A stretch of DNA of 64,000 bases from Pelomonas cellulosilytica (lineage in GTDB: Bacteria > Pseudomonadota > Gammaproteobacteria > Burkholderiales > Burkholderiaceae_C), in assembly GCF_021353265.1 (NCBI RefSeq), contig NZ_JAJTWU010000001.1, positions 310,001 through 374,000 of the forward strand, in the 5' to 3' direction. The number at the start of each line of letters is the position of its first letter. Within the stretch, counting starts at the first letter, position 1. This document shows, in pieces, positions 20,431 through 30,652 of the stretch. The notes beneath the pieces are model-generated. The model worked only from the letters and a program-made list of their open reading frames with translations. It made no database searches and had not been told where the DNA came from. The translations under genes and the position numbers were made by a program.

Positions 20431-20754
20431 ATGCCGCAGGGTGACAAGTCGTCGTACACCGACAAGCAGAAGCGCCAGGCCGAGCACATCGAGAAGGGCT
20501 ACGAGCAGCGCGGCGTGCCCGAGAAGGAAGCCGCAGCCCGCGCCTGGGCGACGGTCAACAAGGAGACCGGCGGCGGCAAGAAGTCCGGTTCGGGCCGAGG
20601 CAAGGCCGAGAACCACGAGCCGTCCCGCAAGGGAGGCCACCTGGGTGGCCAGGCTGCAGCCCACCGCACGGCGGCCGAGCGCTCAGCCTCGGCGAAGAAG
20701 GCCGCCGCCACGCGCAAGCGCAACGCCGAAGCGCGCGCCGGCGCTCGGCACTGA
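20431..20754 (+). CDS. Small KGG-type basic protein (often named plasmid stabilization protein)
   Basis: This is a 107-residue, highly charged protein. The N-terminal part (GDKSSYTDKQKRQAEHIEKG, then GVPEKEAAARAWATVNKETGGGKKSGSG) matches a widespread small family commonly labelled 'plasmid stabilization protein', though no plasmid partner is present. The C-terminal half is Lys/Arg/Ala rich and histone-like (AERSASAKKAAATRKRN). AGGAG precedes the ATG. The members I recall belong to stress-related gene sets; nucleic-acid binding is a guess from composition. It converges with the acetylesterase gene, with 11 nt between stops. I see no good sigma-54 site before it. Confidence 0.75.
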   Translation: MPQGDKSSYTDKQKRQAEHIEKGYEQRGVPEKEAAARAWATVNKETGGGKKSGSGRGKAENHEPSRKGGHLGGQAAAHRTAAERSASAKKAAATRKRNAEARAGARH

Positions 20755-20765
20755 CGCTCAACCGC

Positions 20766-22721
20766 TCAGTCGGGATACCGCTTGCCGGCCGTGTCCAGCG
20801 GCCAGCGGTCGCTGCGCAGCGGCGACGCGGGCAGGCCATCGCCGCCGACAAGGTTGGACTCGCTCGGGTTATCCACCCACGCGTAGCGCGCGGCCTGCGG
20901 CGCGGGCACCGCTGGGCTGGTGACGACGACGAGATCCGGCGCGGCGATGCGGGCGTCGGCCGGCACGAAGCGGTGGTCCGCGCCGGCGAGCAGGAAGCCA
21001 CGCAGCGCCTCGCCACCCTTGGCCGGCCGCAGGCCACCCGCGGTGTTCTTGAAGCGCAGCCAGACCTCGGCACCGCGCACCTCGGTGGTGGCCAGCTGCG
21101 GGCCGGTCGCCGGGGACTGGCGCAGGCCCAGCTCATGCAGCGCGAGCGCTGCCAGGCGGTCGCCGACGGCGCGCTTGTTGCGCGGATGGATGTCGGCCGC
21201 GTCACCCACGTCCAGCGCCACCGCCATGCCGGTGTGGGGCAGGGCCAGGGCCGCGGCCTGCGCCGCGCGCAGTTCGGCCCATCCGCCCTGGCCGGGGCGG
21301 TTGTCGGCCAGCGGCAGGTAGGCGGCCAACTGCACGAACAGGAAGGGCAGCTGCGGCTGGCTGAACTGCGCGCGCCAGTCCTGGATCAGCCGCTGGAAGT
21401 CGCCCTCGTAGGCTGCCGCGCGGCCGGTGTTGCTCTCGCCCTGGTACCACAGTACGCCGCGGAACTTGAGCCCCTGCAGCGGCGCGATGAGGCCGTTGTG
21501 GGCCAGCGTCGGCGCGTCGTTGGCGGTCGGGCTGGTGGGCACGCTGGGCTTCTCGACACGGGCACGCCAGGCGCCGGCCAGCGGCACCGCACCGGCGGCG
21601 GTGTCCAGGCGCAGATCGGACGCGTCGCCGTAGATGCCGCCGCCGCCGCCGTAGTCGGTCACGCGCACGGCGATCCAGTTCGTCCCAGGGCGCAGCACGC
21701 CGGCCGCCAGCGTGTAGTGGCGCTGCAGGCTGTAGCCGCATTGCCCGCCGACGCGCTGGCCGTTGACCCACACCTCATCGCAGTCGTCCACCTTGGCCAG
21801 GTGCAGCGTCGCCGCACCGGCGGCCTGCGCGGTGTCGAGCTCGATGCGCCGGCGCAGCCAGACGATGCCATCCAGGTCCGGCAGGCCTTGGGTTTCCCAC
21901 AGCTGCGGCGCCTGCAGCATGGGCCAGCCGGTGTCGATGTCGGCCGCGGCGGACCAGCCGCTGGCGTCCACGCCTTGCCACGGCAGGCCGGGCTGCCAGG
22001 CGTTCACGACCGTCTCGACGCGCTCACGGCGCGCCGTCGCGAAGGCCTCGTTGCTGGCGGGCAGTGACTGCACGGCGCGGGTCAGTGCCGGGTCGCGCAG
22101 CGCGAGTTCGCGGCGCATCCAGGTCTCCAGGTGCGAGCCGCCCCAGGCCGCGTTGACGAGGCCGATGGGCACGCCCTGGGCGGCCTGCATGCGGCGCGCG
22201 AAGTGGTAGCCGATGGCGCTGAAGTCGCCGACGGCACCAGCCTCGGCGACGACCCACGGCGCGGGCGCGATGTCGGCCTCGGGCGCGAGGCTGGCGCGCA
22301 GCGGCACGCGCAGCTGACGCAGCTGCGCGTTCTGCGGCGAGGCGACTTCCTGCGGGCCGGTGTCGGTCGGCGCCAGCGGCCATTCCATGTTGGACTGGCC
22401 GCCCAGCAGCCAGACGTCGCCCACCAGCACGTCCGTCAGCCGGGCCTGGCCGTCACCACTGACGTGCAGCTCGTGCGGGCCGCCGGCCGGCAGTGCGGCC
22501 AGCGTCGCGCGCCAGTGGCCATCCACACCGGCCTTCGCGCTGGCCTTGCGGCCCGCGAGCTCGACGGCCAGTGTCGCGCCCGGCTTGGCCCAGCCCCACA
22601 CCAGTATGGGCTGCTCACGCTGTAGCACCATGTGGTCGCCAAAGACCTGCGCCAGGCGCACGTCGGCCTGGGCTGCGGCGGCCGACACGCCCAGCAGCAG
22701 AGAAAGGAGGAGCTTGTTCAT
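20766..22721 (-). CDS. SGNH acetylesterase, sialate/xylan O-acetylesterase type
   Basis: The 651-residue protein has a signal peptide (ending AAAAQA). The SGNH serine block is GGQSNMEW, block III-like is LWYQGESN and the C-terminal Asp-x-x-His block is in GDAADIHPRNK. A jelly-roll sugar-binding insertion (about residues 280-360, with WLRRRIEL and DEVWVNGQRVG) interrupts the catalytic domain. This arrangement is standard for the large 'sialate O-acetylesterase' family, many members of which act on acetylated xylan. It is the last gene of the leftward xylose operon, 35 nt after GH30, so acetyl-xylan or acetylated oligosaccharides are the likely substrates. Sialate is unlikely because no sialic-acid gene is nearby. 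Confidence 0.9.
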   Translation of the reverse strand: MNKLLLSLLLGVSAAAAQADVRLAQVFGDHMVLQREQPILVWGWAKPGATLAVELAGRKASAKAGVDGHWRATLAALPAGGPHELHVSGDGQARLTDVLVGDVWLLGGQSNMEWPLAPTDTGPQEVASPQNAQLRQLRVPLRASLAPEADIAPAPWVVAEAGAVGDFSAIGYHFARRMQAAQGVPIGLVNAAWGGSHLETWMRRELALRDPALTRAVQSLPASNEAFATARRERVETVVNAWQPGLPWQGVDASGWSAAADIDTGWPMLQAPQLWETQGLPDLDGIVWLRRRIELDTAQAAGAATLHLAKVDDCDEVWVNGQRVGGQCGYSLQRHYTLAAGVLRPGTNWIAVRVTDYGGGGGIYGDASDLRLDTAAGAVPLAGAWRARVEKPSVPTSPTANDAPTLAHNGLIAPLQGLKFRGVLWYQGESNTGRAAAYEGDFQRLIQDWRAQFSQPQLPFLFVQLAAYLPLADNRPGQGGWAELRAAQAAALALPHTGMAVALDVGDAADIHPRNKRAVGDRLAALALHELGLRQSPATGPQLATTEVRGAEVWLRFKNTAGGLRPAKGGEALRGFLLAGADHRFVPADARIAAPDLVVVTSPAVPAPQAARYAWVDNPSESNLVGGDGLPASPLRSDRWPLDTAGKRYPD

Positions 22722-22756
22722 CGGTTTGGGTGTGATCTGGAAGGTTGCGCGGGACG

Positions 22757-24637
22757 TCAGTTGCCGCTGGACAGAGTCGTCAGGCTGCGTGGCGGTAGCG
22801 TGATGCTGAGACCACCCGCCGTGGCGGCGATGGGCGCCAGGGCCTGGAAGCTGGCGGTGGCCGTCGTCTGGTAGGGCGTCCAGCTGCCGGCGCCCGCGGC
22901 AGCGGTGACGGCGACGTCCAGCGTGCGGGGCGTAGCGCCTTCGTTGACGAGCACGACGACGGCCCGCGGCGTGGCCGCGCCAGCCGGCGTGCGGTAGGCC
23001 GACAGGCTGACTCCATCGGCCGGCCGAGCGGTGGCGTCCACACGCACGAAGCCCGGCCGGATGAAGAACGCGAAATGCTTGAGCGCCAGGCCGAAGTGGT
23101 TGGGCTTGTCAGCCTTGTCGATGAGGCCGGTGGGCTTGGCGTCGTCCGAGTTGGCCAGCCACCAATAGATGTAGGCGTTGTACTGGCCGAGCGTCAGGCC
23201 GTCGTGCACCTCGCGGGCCAGCGCGAGCGCATCGTCGATGCTCGTGGCCCATGAGGCCTTGCCGTCGGCCTTGTTCACCGAGTCCAGGAAGTGCTCGGTC
23301 ATCCAGACGCCCTTGCCCAGCCGGGCGGCGTCGGCGCTGTAGCGCGGCACGTTGCCATAGAGGTGGCCACCGATCAGCGCGACGTTGGTGGCCGATTTGT
23401 CGTCGGCCAGCAGCGCCTCGGTCGTGGCCGGCGCGAAGGCCAGCGACTCCGGCGCTAGCAGCCGGGTGCGCGTGCCGGCGACCGCCGTGGCGCCATGGCT
23501 GCCGATCCAGGCCTTCAGCTCGTCCGCGCTCCAAAGGCAGGACTCGTAGTCCGTCGGGTCCCAGTCAGGCTCGTTCTGCGGCGAGATGGCGTAGAGGTCC
23601 ACGCCGCGGGTGGCGGCATAGCGGATGTAGGCGTTGAGGTAGGCCGCGTAGTCGGCGTAGTGGGCCGGGTCCAGCCGGCCGCTCCACGTCGGGTTGCTGC
23701 GTTCGGCCTGGACGATCTTGAGGCTGGCCGGCGGCGACCAGGCCGACGCGAACACCAGCGCGCCGCGCGCCTGGGCTGCGGCGCCATTGGCGAGTTCCGC
23801 CGTCCACGCCGACGTGTCCGCCGTCTGTGCCTTCGCGTCCCACGTGGCCGGCGCAATACGCAGCCTCAGGATGTTCAGGCCCAGGCTGCCCGCGCCGGTG
23901 CCGTACAGCACGTCCATGCGCGAGGCCGACATCGGCGTGTAGTACCAGGCGGCCGAGCCTCCGAAGCCCTGGATGGGCTGGCGTGTGGCGGAGAAGTCAA
24001 TGGCCGCGCTGGCAGCCGCAGGCTTCACGCTCAGCAGCGTGGTGGCCCAGGCGGCCTGGTAGTGCGCGCCGTCCTGCGGCACGAAGCGGGCCTGCAGCAC
24101 GACGCTTCCGGGGCTGGCGGTTGTGGCGGCGAGCGTGCGGCCGTCGGCCGTCGTGAATGACGCCGGGTCGGCAGCCCCCTGCACGCCCCACATCGCGCGT
24201 GGCGCGGTGCTCAGCGCCGCTGGCGTCAGCGTGGCTCCCTGCGCGACGGCGACTGGCGTGTCCCAGCGCACGTCCGGCTGAGCTTTGTCGACGCGCAGCG
24301 TGCGTGTGACTGTGGCAGGCGCGTAGCGGCTCGCGTCCTGCGGCGTGAAGGTCATGCTGAGCGTCTGCGAGCCGACCTCGGGCTTGCTGCCCAGGGCCGG
24401 CGTGTAGCTGAAGCTGCCGGCCACGCTGGACGAGGCATTGAGCTGGGCCGTGCCGAGCGGCGTGCCCCAGCGGATGGGCGCCGGGTCCGGCCAGCGGACG
24501 TCGGGCGTCGCGAGCTGCGTGGCGGGCGGCGTGCTGGCGTCCGCGCTGCTACTGCTTCCGCCCCCGCCTCCGCCGCCTCCGCCGCATCCGGTGGTCAACA
24601 GAACCAGCAGGCAGGAGATGGCGAGGGCGGTGCGCAT
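22757..24637 (-). CDS. GH30 (subfamily 8-like) glucuronoxylan endo-xylanase, putative lipoprotein
   Basis: The 626-residue protein starts with a lipoprotein-type signal (LLTTGC, C18) followed by nine Gly and a Ser linker. Two Ig-like beta domains come next (about 45-205, each with a D-V-R-W motif). The GH30 catalytic domain runs from about residue 213 with acid/base E356 (SPQNEPDW) and nucleophile E448 (WMTEHF), and ends in a side beta-domain. GH30_8 enzymes cut xylan at sites set by a glucuronic-acid branch. The Ig domains, usually absent, may act as a spacer from the membrane. It lies 4 nt after transketolase in the same operon. The subfamily is inferred from the xylan context and motif wording. 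Confidence 0.9.
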   Translation of the reverse strand: MRTALAISCLLVLLTTGCGGGGGGGGGSSSSADASTPPATQLATPDVRWPDPAPIRWGTPLGTAQLNASSSVAGSFSYTPALGSKPEVGSQTLSMTFTPQDASRYAPATVTRTLRVDKAQPDVRWDTPVAVAQGATLTPAALSTAPRAMWGVQGAADPASFTTADGRTLAATTASPGSVVLQARFVPQDGAHYQAAWATTLLSVKPAAASAAIDFSATRQPIQGFGGSAAWYYTPMSASRMDVLYGTGAGSLGLNILRLRIAPATWDAKAQTADTSAWTAELANGAAAQARGALVFASAWSPPASLKIVQAERSNPTWSGRLDPAHYADYAAYLNAYIRYAATRGVDLYAISPQNEPDWDPTDYESCLWSADELKAWIGSHGATAVAGTRTRLLAPESLAFAPATTEALLADDKSATNVALIGGHLYGNVPRYSADAARLGKGVWMTEHFLDSVNKADGKASWATSIDDALALAREVHDGLTLGQYNAYIYWWLANSDDAKPTGLIDKADKPNHFGLALKHFAFFIRPGFVRVDATARPADGVSLSAYRTPAGAATPRAVVVLVNEGATPRTLDVAVTAAAGAGSWTPYQTTATASFQALAPIAATAGGLSITLPPRSLTTLSSGN

Positions 24638-24641
24638 GACG

Positions 24642-26648
24642 TCAGTGTGCGATACAGCGCAGGCCGGCTTCTGTAACGGCTTGCGCGGTCAGTCCGAAGT
24701 GCGCGGCCAGCGCCGCCGCGGGCGCGGACTCGCCGAAGCTGTCGATGCCGACAACGGCGCCCTCCAGACCCACGTACTGGCGCCACGGTGCGGTGACGCC
24801 GGCTTCCACGGCCACGCGTGGCACGCCCGGCGGCAGCACGTCGCGGCGCCAGGCCGAGTCCTGCTGCTCGAACACGAAGCTCGACGGCAGCGACACGACA
24901 CGGGCGTTGACGCCCTGTTCGGCCAGCTTCGCGCGCGCCTGCACGGCCAGGTCCAGCTCCGAGCCGGTGGCGATCAGCACCAGCTGCAGCGGCTGCCCAG
25001 CGGCCTCGCGCACGAGCACATAACCACCGCGGCGCACGGCTGCCAGCGTGTCGGCGTCGCGGGGCTGATGCGGCAGGTTCTGGCGCGACAGGATCAACGC
25101 TGTCGGCGTGTTGACGTGGCGGATGGCCGTCTGCCAGGCCACCAGCGTTTCGACCGCGTCGCCGGGGCGCCAGACGTCGAGGTTGGGTACCAGGCGCAGC
25201 GTGGCCGTCTGCTCGATGGGCTGGTGAGTCGGGCCGTCCTCGCCGAGGCCGATGGAGTCGTGCGTGAAGACGTAGATCGGATTCGTGCGCATCAGCGCGG
25301 CCATGCGGATGGCGTTGCGGGCGTATTCCGAGAACATCAGGAAGGTGCCGCCAAACGGGCGGAAGCCGCCGTGCAGCGCGATGCCGGTCTGTATGGCGAC
25401 CATCGCAAACTCACGCACGCCGTAGTGCAGGTAGTTGCCGCCGGCCACGGCCTTCTCGACGGAGCGGCAGCCGGGCCACTGCGTCAGGTTGGATGGCGCC
25501 AGGTCGGCTGAGCCGCCCAGCAGCTCGGGCAGCTGCGGCGCGAGCAGCGCGATGCTGTTCTGCGACGACTTGCGCGATGCGATGGTCTCGCCCTTGTCGG
25601 CCACGGCGGCGAGCTGGGCGGCGGCACGGTCATCGAAGTCGGCCGGCAATTCACCGCGCGCACGGCGGAGGAACTCTGCGGCGCGGGCCGGCGCGGCGGC
25701 GCGGTAGGCGGCCAGCACGGCCTCCCACGCGCGCTGGGCGGCGGCGCCGCGCTCGCGGGCGTCCATCGGCGCGCGGGCCTCGTCGGGCACGACGAAAGGC
25801 GCATGCGGCCAGTTCAGTGCCTGGCGCACGGCGGCCACTTCGGCGGCGCCCAGCGGCGCCCCGTGCACGTCATGGCCGCCGGCCTTGTTGGGCGAGCCCT
25901 TGCCGATGGTCGTCTTGGCGCAGATCAGCGTGGGCTTGCCGCTGTCCTCGGTGGCCGCGTTCAGCGCCGCGTCTATTGAACCGAAGTCGTGGCCGTCCAC
26001 GTTGCGGATGACGCGCCAGCCGTAGGCCTCGAAGCGGGCCGGCGTGTCATCGCCGAACCAGCCCTTCACGTCGCCGTCGATGGAGATGCCGTTGTCGTCG
26101 TAGACGACGACGAGCTTCGACAAGCCCCAGACGCCGGCCAGTGAGCAGGCCTCGTGCGAGATGCCTTCCATCAGGCAGCCGTCGCCGACGAAGACGAACG
26201 TGCGGTGGTCGACCAGCTTGTGTTCGGGCGTGTTGAACTCGGCGGCCAGCAACTGCTCGGCCAGCGCCATGCCGACGGCGTTCGCCAGGCCCTGGCCCAG
26301 CGGGCCGGTGGTCGTCTCGACGCCGGGTGTCAGGCCCACTTCGGGGTGGCCGGGCGTCTTGCTGTGCAACTGGCGGAAAGCCTTCAGCTCGCTGAGGGGC
26401 AGGTCGTAGCCCGACAGGTGCAGCAGGCCGTACAGCAGCATGGAGCCGTGGCCATTGGACAGCACGAAGCGGTCGCGACCGGGCCAGTGCGGGTCGGCCG
26501 GGTTGTGGCGCAGGTGTCGGCTCCACAGCACGGCGGCAATGTCGGCCATGCCCATCGGCATGCCGGGGTGGCCGGAGTTGGCCTGCTGCACCGCGTCGAT
26601 GGCGAGCATGCGCAGCGCGTTGGCTGCAAGGGTCAGGTCGTGGGACAT
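24642..26648 (-). CDS. tkt: Transketolase
   Basis: The 668-residue, full-length enzyme transfers two-carbon units in the pentose phosphate pathway. The N-terminal thiamine-diphosphate domain has [22 protein letters not shown] and the GDGCLMEG metal/TPP motif. The middle domain has GVREFAM and [15 protein letters not shown], and the C-terminal domain is complete. The ATG at 26648 is used because the upstream frame is the shadow of the transaldolase gene. It lies 8 nt after transaldolase, so both non-oxidative pentose phosphate steps are co-expressed with xylose isomerase and kinase. It is probably a catabolic paralogue of a housekeeping copy elsewhere. Confidence 0.96.
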   Translation of the reverse strand: MSHDLTLAANALRMLAIDAVQQANSGHPGMPMGMADIAAVLWSRHLRHNPADPHWPGRDRFVLSNGHGSMLLYGLLHLSGYDLPLSELKAFRQLHSKTPGHPEVGLTPGVETTTGPLGQGLANAVGMALAEQLLAAEFNTPEHKLVDHRTFVFVGDGCLMEGISHEACSLAGVWGLSKLVVVYDDNGISIDGDVKGWFGDDTPARFEAYGWRVIRNVDGHDFGSIDAALNAATEDSGKPTLICAKTTIGKGSPNKAGGHDVHGAPLGAAEVAAVRQALNWPHAPFVVPDEARAPMDARERGAAAQRAWEAVLAAYRAAAPARAAEFLRRARGELPADFDDRAAAQLAAVADKGETIASRKSSQNSIALLAPQLPELLGGSADLAPSNLTQWPGCRSVEKAVAGGNYLHYGVREFAMVAIQTGIALHGGFRPFGGTFLMFSEYARNAIRMAALMRTNPIYVFTHDSIGLGEDGPTHQPIEQTATLRLVPNLDVWRPGDAVETLVAWQTAIRHVNTPTALILSRQNLPHQPRDADTLAAVRRGGYVLVREAAGQPLQLVLIATGSELDLAVQARAKLAEQGVNARVVSLPSSFVFEQQDSAWRRDVLPPGVPRVAVEAGVTAPWRQYVGLEGAVVGIDSFGESAPAAALAAHFGLTAQAVTEAGLRCIAH

Positions 26649-26656
26649 GGCGGGCC

Positions 26657-27607
26657 TCAGGCTTGCTGCTGGGCGCGGATGAGCTGCTCCAGCGTTTCGG
26701 TGTCGGTGACGAACTGCGCGATGCCTTCTGTCAGCTTCTCGCGGGCCATCGGGTCGGCTGCCAGCGCGGCGCTGAACTCGGCCTCGGTCATCGGTGTCGG
26801 TGCTGGCCGCACTGGACCCTCGGCCGCCAGCCGGCGATCGACGGGCGTGCCCGCCTGGGCCAGCTCGGCCAGCAGCGACGGGCTGATCGTCATCAGGTCG
26901 CAGCCGGCCAGCGCGATGATCTGGCCGGTGTTGCGGAAGCTGGCGGCCATCACCTCGGTGGCGATGCCGTGGCGCTTGTAGTGGTTGTAGATCTCGACGA
27001 CCGAGCGCACGCCCGGGTCGTTGGGGCCGGCCATCGCGGCCTCGTCCCAGCTCGGGCCGGCGGCCTTCTTGAACCAGTCGTAGATGCGGCCGACGAAGGG
27101 CGAGATCAGCTTCACGCCGGCATCGGCGCAGGCCTTGGCCTGGGCCAGACAGAACAGCAGCGTCAGGTTGGTGTGGATGCCCTGCTGCTCCAGCTCGCGG
27201 GCAGCCTGGATGCCGGCCCACGTGGAGGCCAGCTTGATCAGCACGCGCGCGCGCGGCACGCCGGCGGCGGCGTACAGCTCGATGATGCGTTTGGCGGTAG
27301 CGACGGACGCGGCCGCGTCATGCGACAGGCGCGGGTCGATCTCGGTCGACACGCGGCCGGGCACGACCTTCAGGATCTCGACGCCGAAGGCCACCAGCAG
27401 GTGTTCGGCCACCGTGCCGGCGCCGGCGCCGGGATGCGCGGCCACGGCCTGTTCCAGCAGCGCGCGGTAGCGAGGCTGCTGCACGGCCTTCAGCACGAGC
27501 GACGGGTTGGTCGTCGCGTCCTGCGGGCGGAACTGGGCGAGCTGGTCAAAATCGCCGGTGTCGGCGACGACGGTGGTGTGTTGGCGGAGCTGGTCGAGGC
27601 TGTTCAT
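26657..27607 (-). CDS. tal: Transaldolase
   Basis: The 316-residue protein has the classical transaldolase B layout: [10 protein letters not shown] near the N-terminus, the Schiff-base lysine in [19 protein letters not shown], and [11 protein letters not shown] before the phosphate-binding end. It moves dihydroxyacetone units between sugar phosphates. The ATG at 27607 is preferred to a TTG two codons earlier. No strong ribosome-binding site is visible. It lies 58 nt after xylulokinase and just before transketolase, forming a complete xylose-to-glycolysis branch within the operon. Confidence 0.95.
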   Translation of the reverse strand: MNSLDQLRQHTTVVADTGDFDQLAQFRPQDATTNPSLVLKAVQQPRYRALLEQAVAAHPGAGAGTVAEHLLVAFGVEILKVVPGRVSTEIDPRLSHDAAASVATAKRIIELYAAAGVPRARVLIKLASTWAGIQAARELEQQGIHTNLTLLFCLAQAKACADAGVKLISPFVGRIYDWFKKAAGPSWDEAAMAGPNDPGVRSVVEIYNHYKRHGIATEVMAASFRNTGQIIALAGCDLMTISPSLLAELAQAGTPVDRRLAAEGPVRPAPTPMTEAEFSAALAADPMAREKLTEGIAQFVTDTETLEQLIRAQQQA

Positions 27608-27665
27608 GGGCAAAGCGCGGCCCTGCCGCTGGACGCGGCATGACCATCAGGGGTGAAGAAGGGGG

Positions 27666-29132
27666 TTAGACGAACTCGCTGCGCAGCGCTTCATAGAGGC
27701 GCTGGAAGCGGGCGTGGCGGGGCTTGAGTGTTGCCGCCAGCGCGGAATCGGGTTCGGCGACGCGGGCGATGTCGGGGGTGCGGCAGACCTCGGCCACCGA
27801 ACCGCCGCAGGCCAGCCAGGCCAGGCGGGCCGCGCCGAGCGCACCACCGGCCTCGGAACCGACGCCGTTGACGAGGCGCACGTTCAGCATCGAGGCTAGC
27901 AGCTTGGCCCACCATTCGCTGCGCGCGCCGCCGCCGACGAGCCAGAGCTGTTCGGCACTGCCGCCACCGGCCTGCAGCGCCTGCCAGCCGTCCAGCAGCG
28001 CGAAGCCGACGCCTTCGAGCACGGCGTAGCCGATGGCTGCGGCGTCGTGGTCGTGCGTCAGGCCGAAGAACACGCCCTTGGCGTTGGCGTTGTTGTGCGG
28101 CGTGCGTTCACCGCTGAGGTAGGGTAGGAAGAGCGGGGCCTGGTCTCGCTGCGCGGGCGTGAGCGCTGCGACCTTCTCGATCAGCGCGGCCTCGCCGCCG
28201 GGCATGCCCAGCATCAGCGTGGCCCAGCGCAGCGCGCTAGCGGCGCTGAGCACCACGCTCATCTGGTGCCACGTGTTGGGCAGCGCATGGCAGAAGGCGT
28301 GCACCGCGCGGCCCGGGTTGGGGCTGAAGGCATCGTTGCACAGGAAGATGACGCCGGAGGTGCCGAGCGACAGGAAGCCGTCGCCGGGCTTGACGACGCC
28401 CATGCCAACGGCGCTGGCGGCGTTGTCGCCGCCGCCACCGGCGATGGGGATGCCGGCCTGCAGGCCCCATCGGGTCGCCAGCTCGGGCTTGAGCGCGGCG
28501 CTGGCCTCGCTGCCTTCGACGAGGCGCGGCATGTGGCTCTCGGTCAGGCCGGTCAGCGCCAGCGCCTCGGGCGACCAGCGGCGGCGGGCCACGTCCAGCC
28601 ACAGCGTGCCGGCGGCGTCGCTCATCTCGCTGACGAACTCGCCGCTGAGCTCGAAGCGCAGCCAGTCCTTGGGCAGCAGCACCTTCGCGACCTTGGCGAA
28701 GAGGGCGGGTTCATGCTGGCGCATCCACGCCAGCTTGGGCGCCGTGAAGCCCGGCATCGCGAGGTTGCCGGTGATGGCGGGCAGCTCGGGGCAGGCGGCC
28801 ATCATCTCGGCGCACTGCGCGGCGCTGCGGCCGTCGTTCCACAGGATGGCCGGGCGCAGCACCTGGCTGGCGGCGTCCAGCGTGACGGCCCCGTGCATCT
28901 GGCCCGAAAGGCCGATGCCGCGCACCTGCGCCAGCGCCGTGCCGTGTTCGGCCCTCAGCTTGCTCATGCCCTGCTCGAGCGCGGTCCACCAGTCGGCAGG
29001 GTTCTGCTCGCTCCACAGCGGCTGCGGCCGCTGCACGGTCAGGGGAACGCCGGTGGTGGCGACGATCTGGTGCTGCTCGTCGAGGAGCAGCAACTTGATC
29101 TCGGAAGTGCCGAGGTCGATGCCGAGGAACAT
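27666..29132 (-). CDS. xylB: Xylulokinase
   Basis: The 488-residue FGGY-family kinase phosphorylates D-xylulose at O5. The first ATP-site strand-loop MFLGIDLGTSEIK is at the N-terminus, the sugar-binding segment QMHGAV and ILWNDGRS (probable catalytic Asp in NDGR) follow, and the second phosphate loop GGGGDNAASAVG is present. Length is normal for XylB. The ATG at 29132 starts the conserved first strand; longer frames add unrelated residues. A 161-nt gap with a small hairpin separates it from xylA, the widest gap in this operon, so relative dosage of XylA and XylB may be set there. Confidence 0.95.
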   Translation of the reverse strand: MFLGIDLGTSEIKLLLLDEQHQIVATTGVPLTVQRPQPLWSEQNPADWWTALEQGMSKLRAEHGTALAQVRGIGLSGQMHGAVTLDAASQVLRPAILWNDGRSAAQCAEMMAACPELPAITGNLAMPGFTAPKLAWMRQHEPALFAKVAKVLLPKDWLRFELSGEFVSEMSDAAGTLWLDVARRRWSPEALALTGLTESHMPRLVEGSEASAALKPELATRWGLQAGIPIAGGGGDNAASAVGMGVVKPGDGFLSLGTSGVIFLCNDAFSPNPGRAVHAFCHALPNTWHQMSVVLSAASALRWATLMLGMPGGEAALIEKVAALTPAQRDQAPLFLPYLSGERTPHNNANAKGVFFGLTHDHDAAAIGYAVLEGVGFALLDGWQALQAGGGSAEQLWLVGGGARSEWWAKLLASMLNVRLVNGVGSEAGGALGAARLAWLACGGSVAEVCRTPDIARVAEPDSALAATLKPRHARFQRLYEALRSEFV

Positions 29133-29231
29133 GGTGCGGTTGTCTTGCGTTTGGAGTTGCGGGGCGAGTGCCGGGCCGCCCACGCCGGCCCGGTTGGCGA
29201 TGTGCGAGCGGGGCAAGCCCCGCGATCATCG

Positions 29232-29250
29232 CCGTCCCCTTGGGGGACGG
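29232..29250 (-). terminator. Hairpin between xylA and xylB (possible attenuator)
   Basis: CCGTCCCC-TTG-GGGGACGG forms an 8-bp perfect stem with a 3-nt loop in the 161-nt gap between xylA and xylB. No T-run follows, so it may be a processing or attenuating hairpin and not a full terminator. Confidence 0.35.
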
Positions 29251-29293
29251 ACCAGGCGCAGCTGCGTCCAGCGCGGTGCGCCTGGGCCTGGGG

Positions 29294-30610
29294 TCAGCAG
29301 TACTTGTTGACGATGTTTTCCAGGCGCTCCTGGCGGCCCGAACGGGGCACCGGCGAGATGTTCTGCGCGTGCACCACAGAAGCCAGGTCATCGAGGCTGG
29401 CGCCGCCGAGGATCTTCTTGCCCAGGTCGCCTTCCCAGCCAGCGTAGCGGTCAGCCACGGTCTTCTCGAGTTCCCCGCTCTGGAACAGGTCCACGGCGTT
29501 CAGGAAGGCCCGGGCCATCGTGTCCATGCCGCCGATGTGGCCTTCGAGCTGGTCGATCGGGTCGATGGACTGGCGACGGACCTTGGCATCGAAGTTCGTG
29601 CCACCGGTGGTGTAGCCGCCGTGACGGATCATTTCCAGCATGGCGGGCACCAGGGCGACATGGTTGTTCGGGAACTGGTCGGTGTCCCAGCCCAGCTGCT
29701 CGTCACCGCGGTTGGCGTCCAGCGAACCGAAGATGCCCAGCGCGCAGGCAGTGGCGACTTCATGCTCGAAGCTGTGGCCGGCCAGCGTGGCGTGGTTGAC
29801 TTCGATGTTGACCTTGACTTCGTTCTCCAGGCCGTAGGTCTTCAGGAAGCCGTAGACGGTGGCGCTGTCGTAGTCGTACTGGTGCTTGGTGGGCTCTTGC
29901 GGCTTCGGCTCGATCAGGATCGTGCCCTTGAAGCCGATCTTGTGCTTGTGCTCGACGACCGAGCTCAGGAAGCGGCCGTACTGGGCCAGCTCTCGCTTCA
30001 GGTTGGTGTTCAGCAGCGTCTCGTAGCCTTCACGGCCACCCCACAGCACGTAGTTCTGGCCGCCCAGGCGGTTCGTCCATTCCATGACGTGCTTCACCTG
30101 CGCGGCGGCGAAGGCATACACCTCCGGATCCGGGTTGGTGGCGGCGCCGCTCATGAAGCGAGCGTTGGAGAACAGATTCGCCGTGCCCCACAGCAGGCCG
30201 ACCTTGCTGTCCTGCATCTTCTTGGCGGCGGCTTCGAGCAGGCCATCGAGGATGCGGTTGGACTCGGCCAGCGTGGCGCCTTCGGGGGCCACGTCACGGT
30301 CGTGGAAGCACCAGTACGGCAGGCCCAGCTTGCCGAAGAAGTCGAACGCGGCGTCCAGCTTCATGTAGGCGGCCTTGACCGGGTCGGCCTCGTTGAACCA
30401 GGGGCGCGGGTGGGCGGTGGCACCCAGGCCGAACACGTCCTCGCCCTTCCAGCAGAAGGTGTGCCAGTAGCAGACGGCCGGGCGCAGGTGCTCGGCCAGC
30501 GTCTTGCCCAGCACGACGCGGTTGGCGTCGTAGTAGCGGTAGGCGTGCGGGTTGGTGGAGTTGGGGCCTTCGTACTTGACGACGGGGAGATCGGAATAGA
30601 CGGTGCTCAT
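29294..30610 (-). CDS. xylA: Xylose isomerase (class II)
   Basis: The 438-residue protein converts D-xylose to D-xylulose. The catalytic His/Asp pair is in CFHDRDV (H103, D106), metal ligands are in [12 protein letters not shown] and in [13 protein letters not shown], and the C-terminal metal loop [15 protein letters not shown] is present. The long N-terminus places it in class II. AAGGAA precedes the ATG by 7 nt, a better ribosome-binding site than those of most neighbours. It lies 42 nt after the transporter gene. All active-site residues I can check are intact. Confidence 0.97.
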   Translation of the reverse strand: MSTVYSDLPVVKYEGPNSTNPHAYRYYDANRVVLGKTLAEHLRPAVCYWHTFCWKGEDVFGLGATAHPRPWFNEADPVKAAYMKLDAAFDFFGKLGLPYWCFHDRDVAPEGATLAESNRILDGLLEAAAKKMQDSKVGLLWGTANLFSNARFMSGAATNPDPEVYAFAAAQVKHVMEWTNRLGGQNYVLWGGREGYETLLNTNLKRELAQYGRFLSSVVEHKHKIGFKGTILIEPKPQEPTKHQYDYDSATVYGFLKTYGLENEVKVNIEVNHATLAGHSFEHEVATACALGIFGSLDANRGDEQLGWDTDQFPNNHVALVPAMLEMIRHGGYTTGGTNFDAKVRRQSIDPIDQLEGHIGGMDTMARAFLNAVDLFQSGELEKTVADRYAGWEGDLGKKILGGASLDDLASVVHAQNISPVPRSGRQERLENIVNKYC

Positions 30611-30652
30611 GGCGGGTTCCTTACTACGGGAGAAATGGAGGGGGTTGGAGGG

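Noticed and set aside
20431-20754. Plasmid-derived segment suggested by the usual name 'plasmid stabilization protein'
   Set aside because: The family is common on chromosomes; no replication, partition or toxin gene accompanies it.
24640-24660. Sixth LacI-like site (GTGCGATACAGC) near the transketolase end
   Set aside because: It lies within the coding end of tkt, has a poor palindrome and no promoter position.
24642-27221. Apparent 859-residue transketolase with an N-terminal extension
   Set aside because: The extension is the transaldolase gene read in another frame; a normal transketolase start exists at 26648.
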